Positions 60,469 through 64,000 of a stretch of 64,000 nucleotides of DNA are shown one piece after another. Below the pieces are notes generated by a model, which did no database searches, was not told the DNA's origin, and saw nothing but the letters and a program-made list of their open reading frames with translations. Positions within the stretch are counted from its first letter, which is position 1. Every line of letters starts with the position of its first letter. The DNA is from Haemophilus aegyptius (GTDB lineage: Bacteria; Pseudomonadota; Gammaproteobacteria; Enterobacterales; Pasteurellaceae): NCBI RefSeq assembly GCF_900475885.1, contig NZ_LS483429.1, forward strand, positions 186,001 through 250,000. Reading direction: 5' to 3'. Made by a program: the position numbers and the translations under genes.

Positions 60469-60500
60469 TTGCCTTCCCTCGCTTGCGAGGGAAAGCAAGA
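60469..60500 (+). ncRNA. hairpin element downstream of gpT
   Basis: CTTGCCTTCCCTCG (60469-60482) pairs with CGAGGGAAAGCAAG (60487-60500) with one mismatch and a CTTG loop. No T-run follows, so it is not a terminator. A conserved RNA element downstream of gpT genes of Mu-like phages has been described (Mu-gpT-DE); membership was not tested. Confidence 0.55.
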
Positions 60501-60518
60501 AATGACTAGGAGGAAGTT

Positions 60519-60824
60519 ATGGCAAAGAAACAGCAAAACAAGACAGACGATGAAGTGAAAACCGATTCTGCGGAAAACACCACAGAAACCGACCGCACTT
60601 TAGACGAGTTGGATGACACGCCCAAAGGTAGTGATGCGATTCATCCTATTGCCTATGCGGTGACGTTACGTGCAATTCATCCGCAAGCCTCTTATGGTCG
60701 CTGCGGCTATCGTTTTAACAAAGAAAGTGCAGTGGAAATTCCAGTTGAAAACTTGACAGGTGAGCAAGTTATTATGCTTGCTGAAGATCCTTGGTTAGAA
60801 CTTATTCCCATCTGCGAAAAATAA
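60519..60824 (+). CDS. gp35-like phage protein
   Basis: A 101-residue protein: an acidic, disordered N-terminus, then a folded part (AYAVTLRAIHPQASYGRCGYRFNKES...ENLTGEQVIMLAEDPWLELIP) of the type found after gpT in Haemophilus Mu-like prophages. AGGAGG precedes the ATG. An uptake sequence lies in its disordered part. Confidence 0.75.
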   Translation: MAKKQQNKTDDEVKTDSAENTTETDRTLDELDDTPKGSDAIHPIAYAVTLRAIHPQASYGRCGYRFNKESAVEIPVENLTGEQVIMLAEDPWLELIPICEK

Positions 60825-60833
60825 GGATGAGTG

Positions 60834-61265
60834 ATGCATTACGCCAGTGCTGAAGATTTTGTGTTACGTGTAGGGGAAGTACAAGCCATTGAGCTGACCG
60901 ACCGCGATTTGACTGGGCAAGTTAATGACAATTTGCTTGATATTGCATTGTCTGATAGCTCAAGCCAAATTGATGGTTATTTGGCAGCACGTTATACCCT
61001 CCCTCTTGTGAATGTACCACAAAACTTGGTGCGACTTTGTTGTGATTTGGCACGTTATCGTTTAGCGAGTATGTCTCATGTGACGATTACAGAAGAAATT
61101 ATTACACGCTATAAATTAAGTTTAAAAGAACTTGAGGATATCAGTGTGGGTAAGATTTCGCTGGGGTTGCCACCGACAGAGAATAATGATGCCAACGAAC
61201 ACGACAATGGTGTGATTTTTACTAATCCGAAAAACAGGATTTTTGCGCGTGATTACTCAAATTGA
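60834..61265 (+). CDS. gp36-like protein (DUF1320)
   Basis: A 143-residue head-tail connection protein of the DUF1320 type (YASAEDFVLRVGEVQAIELTD; AARYTLPLVNVPQNLVRLCCDLARYRL). ATG 60834 is preferred over GTG 60831. Confidence 0.85.
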   Translation: MHYASAEDFVLRVGEVQAIELTDRDLTGQVNDNLLDIALSDSSSQIDGYLAARYTLPLVNVPQNLVRLCCDLARYRLASMSHVTITEEIITRYKLSLKELEDISVGKISLGLPPTENNDANEHDNGVIFTNPKNRIFARDYSN

Positions 61266-61911
61266 AAATGCTCTTGTAGAACGCCTACAGCGTGGCTTAG
61301 GGCGTTTAGTCAATACCGTTAAAAGCTACGGTGGCGAGCTCGATGATGAAAGTCTTGGGACATCACGTTTGCCGATGTGTTTAGTCACTTTTGGGGGCGC
61401 ACGTATCGAACGTATGGGCACTAATTTGAAGCGTCATCAATCCACAGCAAACTTTGTCATTATCGTGGCAGTAAATAGCTTGCGTAGCAATATTGCGGCA
61501 CGACAAGGCGGAGCGGATAAACGAGAGGTGGGCGTTAATCAGTTGATTACAGCCGTACGCCGTTTGTTAGATGCGCAAACCTTAGGGCAATTAGTCAAGC
61601 CACTGAAACCGACTAGGGTGCGCACGCTCTTTAATAATGCCACTTTTAAAGGTGGGGCGATAACGGCTTATGCGATTGAGTATGACGCAGTCTATGAGGA
61701 TTTAAGCCCGTTAGAAGATGGCCGTTATCCTGAAATGACACAGGATAGCAAAAATCCTGATTATCTGTTTACGCATTATCATGGCGAGCTATCGCCACCA
61801 GATCCGATGTTAGAACGTATTGGTAACAACATTTATGACCCAATAAGCGGTGCCACAGTGCCGTTTGAGGTGGAGACACAAAATGAAAGTGAAAGCAGCA
61901 ATAGGCATTAA
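61249..61911 (+). CDS. gp37-like protein (DUF1834)
   Basis: A 220-residue DUF1834-type protein of the Mu tail region (LVERLQRGLGRLVNTVKSYGGELDDE; VGVNQLITAVRRLLDAQ). The start is GTG 61249 with AGGA nine bases upstream; TTG 61243 in the same frame is too close to it. It overlaps the end of the previous gene. Confidence 0.82.
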   Translation: MITQIENALVERLQRGLGRLVNTVKSYGGELDDESLGTSRLPMCLVTFGGARIERMGTNLKRHQSTANFVIIVAVNSLRSNIAARQGGADKREVGVNQLITAVRRLLDAQTLGQLVKPLKPTRVRTLFNNATFKGGAITAYAIEYDAVYEDLSPLEDGRYPEMTQDSKNPDYLFTHYHGELSPPDPMLERIGNNIYDPISGATVPFEVETQNESESSNRH

Positions 61912-62065
61912 GGTGCCGATGGAACATCAGCCTTATACCTATATTGAACAAGTACCGGTAGAGGTAGAGCCGTCGATTTATTATCAACGTCGTATTAATG
62001 ATGGCGATTTGATTGTAATCACAGAAACACGTTCACGCAAAGAACAGGAGAAAGACAATGGATGA
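61883..62065 (+). CDS. gp38-like protein (DUF2635)
   Basis: A 60-residue protein (MKVKAAIGIKVPMEHQPYTYI...IYYQRRINDGDLIVIT) of the DUF2635 type found just before the sheath gene. It overlaps both neighbours. Confidence 0.82.
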   Translation: MKVKAAIGIKVPMEHQPYTYIEQVPVEVEPSIYYQRRINDGDLIVITETRSRKEQEKDNG

Positions 62066-63473
62066 AACGAATATTGATTTTGATAATATCCCGACGAGTC
62101 TTCGTAAACCGGGTGTTTATACAGAATACAACTCACGCAATGCAGTGAGTACTTTGCCAACAAATGAGCAAAATGTCTTAATTGTGGCACCGATGTTAAA
62201 TGCAACAAAAGCATTTAGCGCACCGACACCGATTTATTCGGATGTAGATGCAAAAAATACATTTGGTGCTGGGTCTTGGGCTCACTTAATGGCGCGTATT
62301 GCTATCCAAAATAATGCCATGATCCGTTTAACGGTGATTGGTTTAAAAGAGAGTGATTCAGGTGTGGCGGCAACTGGCACCATTACGCTAACAGGCACAG
62401 CAAGCAATGCAGGGGTGCTTAAAGTTATCATTGGTGGTCTTGATTATGCGGTGGCAATTGCTAAATCGGAAACTGCTGCCAACATTGCCGCCCGTTTAAA
62501 TGCAGTGATTAATGCGGGGGAATATTGTCCTGTCAGTACAACAGTCAATGAAGGTACTGTTACGCTTACTGCAAAATGTAAAGGCGAAATTGGCAATGAG
62601 ATTAGTGTCAATGCCACATTAAGCGTAAATGATATGGCAGTGAATGTTTCTGCCTTTGCAAATGGTGCCGAAAATGCCGATTTAGCAGCGGCATTAGCAT
62701 CTGTAGCTGGTCAGCACTATCACGTGATTATCTCCCCTTTTGCGGATGATAAAAATGCGAAAGCCTTGCGCGAACATTTAGAGTCGGTAGCAAGTCCTGT
62801 TGAGAAAAAACCAGGTGTTGGCGTATTAGGTTTTAATGGTACGTTGGCAAGCGGTACCACTTATACCGAGAAAATTAATGCTAACCGTATTACAGTGGGT
62901 TGGTATAAAGGGGCGGTGGAATCTAATGCCTTAATCGCTGCGGGATATGGGGCGGTTATTGCAGGCGAAGAAGACCCAGCTAAACCGTTAAATACACTTG
63001 AGATTAAAGGTTTAACCCCTGTTGATGCCACTCAAACACCGTTAAAAACCGAAGTCAATCAGGCGTTATTCCACGGTTTAACCCCTATTACAGTGGTAAA
63101 TAATCGTGTGCAAATTATGCGTGCCATTACGACTTATACCAAGTCACCTGCGAATGTAGATGATCCTGCGTGGTTAGACTTAACCACAATTCGCACACTT
63201 GATTATACGCGTAAAGCGATTGAACAGCGTATTGAGTTACGTTTCCCTCGTGCGAAATTATCTAATCGCACCCCACCAAAAGTGCGGTCGGAAATCCTTG
63301 ATGTGCTCTATCGTTTAGAGCAACAAGAGATTTTAGAAAATGTGGATGCGAACAAGGGTAAATTGCTTGTTGTGCGCAATGGCCAAGATCCAAATCGTTT
63401 AGATACGGCAATTCCAGCGGATGTGGTAAATGGCTTACACGTTGTCGCTAACCGAATTGATTTAATTTTATAG
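62058..63473 (+). CDS. tail sheath protein gpL-like
   Basis: A 471-residue contractile sheath protein (IPTSLRKPGVYTEYNSRNA; the conserved C-terminal part with TYTKSPANVDDPAWLDLTTI and FPRAKLSNRTPPKVRSEILDVLYRLEQQEIL). AGGAG precedes the ATG. It shows the phage is a myovirus. Confidence 0.95.
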   Translation: MDETNIDFDNIPTSLRKPGVYTEYNSRNAVSTLPTNEQNVLIVAPMLNATKAFSAPTPIYSDVDAKNTFGAGSWAHLMARIAIQNNAMIRLTVIGLKESDSGVAATGTITLTGTASNAGVLKVIIGGLDYAVAIAKSETAANIAARLNAVINAGEYCPVSTTVNEGTVTLTAKCKGEIGNEISVNATLSVNDMAVNVSAFANGAENADLAAALASVAGQHYHVIISPFADDKNAKALREHLESVASPVEKKPGVGVLGFNGTLASGTTYTEKINANRITVGWYKGAVESNALIAAGYGAVIAGEEDPAKPLNTLEIKGLTPVDATQTPLKTEVNQALFHGLTPITVVNNRVQIMRAITTYTKSPANVDDPAWLDLTTIRTLDYTRKAIEQRIELRFPRAKLSNRTPPKVRSEILDVLYRLEQQEILENVDANKGKLLVVRNGQDPNRLDTAIPADVVNGLHVVANRIDLIL

Positions 63474-63482
63474 GGGGCGTAA

Positions 63483-63854
63483 ATGGAAAAATATGCAGGT
63501 TCGGCTGTGCTTGAAGTGGACGGCACGGAAATTGAAATTACCGATTTAAACGTGACAAAACAAACTGGGCGTAAATTAGTCAAAACCATGAACTCTGAAG
63601 GACGTGCACGTGGTTTTGCCAAAGGCATTGCGACTTGGGAATTATCATTGACGGCAGCAATGCCAGTGGATGGTTCGGAAATTGATTGGGCGGGGATCAG
63701 TGATGCGAAAATCACGGTATATCCGCTTAATCAAGAAGATAAGCGTACGTCCTACCTTGGCTGCTTTACTACCCAAGTAGGCGAGAAATACACGGTGGAT
63801 AACGAAGCCGTTATTGATATCCAGATGAATGCGCTTAAAGAGGTAAAAGAATAA
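63483..63854 (+). CDS. tail tube protein gpM-like
   Basis: A 123-residue tube protein (MEKYAGSAVLEVDGTEIEITDL, SEGRARGFAKGIATWELSLTAAMP). It follows the sheath gene, as in Mu. Confidence 0.92.
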   Translation: MEKYAGSAVLEVDGTEIEITDLNVTKQTGRKLVKTMNSEGRARGFAKGIATWELSLTAAMPVDGSEIDWAGISDAKITVYPLNQEDKRTSYLGCFTTQVGEKYTVDNEAVIDIQMNALKEVKE

Positions 63855-64000
63855 TGCGTTTACTTCTTGGTATCTCTTATGAAGACAAGCGTTATTTTGA
63901 CTTTGACGTGCGATTACTAACCTTGGGTGGCGAATGTGCTGCCCTTGAGAAAGTCGCCGAGCTTGGTTTAGATGAGAAAGAAAACCTCACGAAAGCGGAG
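63854..64000 (+). CDS. tail assembly chaperone gp41-like, partial
   Basis: The first 49 codons of the next gene (MRLLLGISYEDKRYFDFDVRLLTLGG...) run off the window. Its ATG overlaps the tube gene stop (TAATG). It holds the place of Mu gp41, whose gene often uses a frameshift; the relevant part is not visible. Confidence 0.75.
   Translation, partial: MRLLLGISYEDKRYFDFDVRLLTLGGECAALEKVAELGLDEKENLTKAE

Overview
The window is a chromosome segment of Haemophilus influenzae or a very close relative. The 9-base Pasteurellacean DNA uptake sequence AAGTGCGGT recurs throughout, often as inverted pairs that act as terminators. The base composition is AT-rich. The gene order galR-galTKM, ygfB-pepP, uspA, alaS, csrA, galU, argH, hslO, pckA, frr, dxr, S10/spc/alpha ribosomal operons, ftsXEY, rsmD, trmL, lpsA is the one I remember from H. 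influenzae. No database was searched.

Layout. Positions 1-17.5 kb hold housekeeping metabolism: a galactose Leloir operon with CRP and GalR sites, peptidase, stress protein, AlaRS, CsrA, GalU, ArgH, Hsp33, PckA, Frr and Dxr. Positions 17.5-20 kb are a small accessory patch: a TSUP permease, a decayed anaerobic sulfatase-maturase gene and a Crp/Fnr-type regulator. Positions 20-35 kb are the alpha, spc and S10 ribosomal operons on the minus strand. They are interrupted between rplN and rpsQ by a decayed gene of unknown function. Positions 35-39.2 kb hold ftsX-ftsE-ftsY, then rsmD and trmL.

From about 39.55 kb to the right edge the window holds the left 24 kb of a Mu-like transposable prophage, inserted inside the LOS glycosyltransferase gene lpsA; only the lpsA 3' part is visible. 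Left to right it carries: a left end with repeated candidate MuA sites; an S24-type repressor on the minus strand; an operator region with four GTTTTACGG repeats; a Ner-like regulator whose reading frame is broken at an A9 tract; MuA; an antiparallel gene pair; MuB; early genes (DUF3164, ANR, GemA); a P1-like antirepressor module with a probable C4 antisense RNA; Mor; the lysis genes (amidase, holin-like, Rz/Rz1 spanins); terminases; portal; MuF with a nuclease-like C-terminus; gpG; protease/scaffold; major head; and the tail sheath, tube and chaperone start. The prophage right end lies outside the window.

The most unusual element is a 95-nt tRNA-shaped RNA locus on the minus strand between the MuF and gpG genes (57662-57756). 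It has a canonical T-arm, an 8-bp acceptor-like stem and a well-formed sigma70 promoter placed to start exactly at its first base, but no recognisable anticodon arm and no CCA. It sits directly downstream of a MuF protein whose C-terminus resembles the BECR-type RNase domains. That pairing is worth testing as a toxin/RNA-decoy system; this functional link is inference only.
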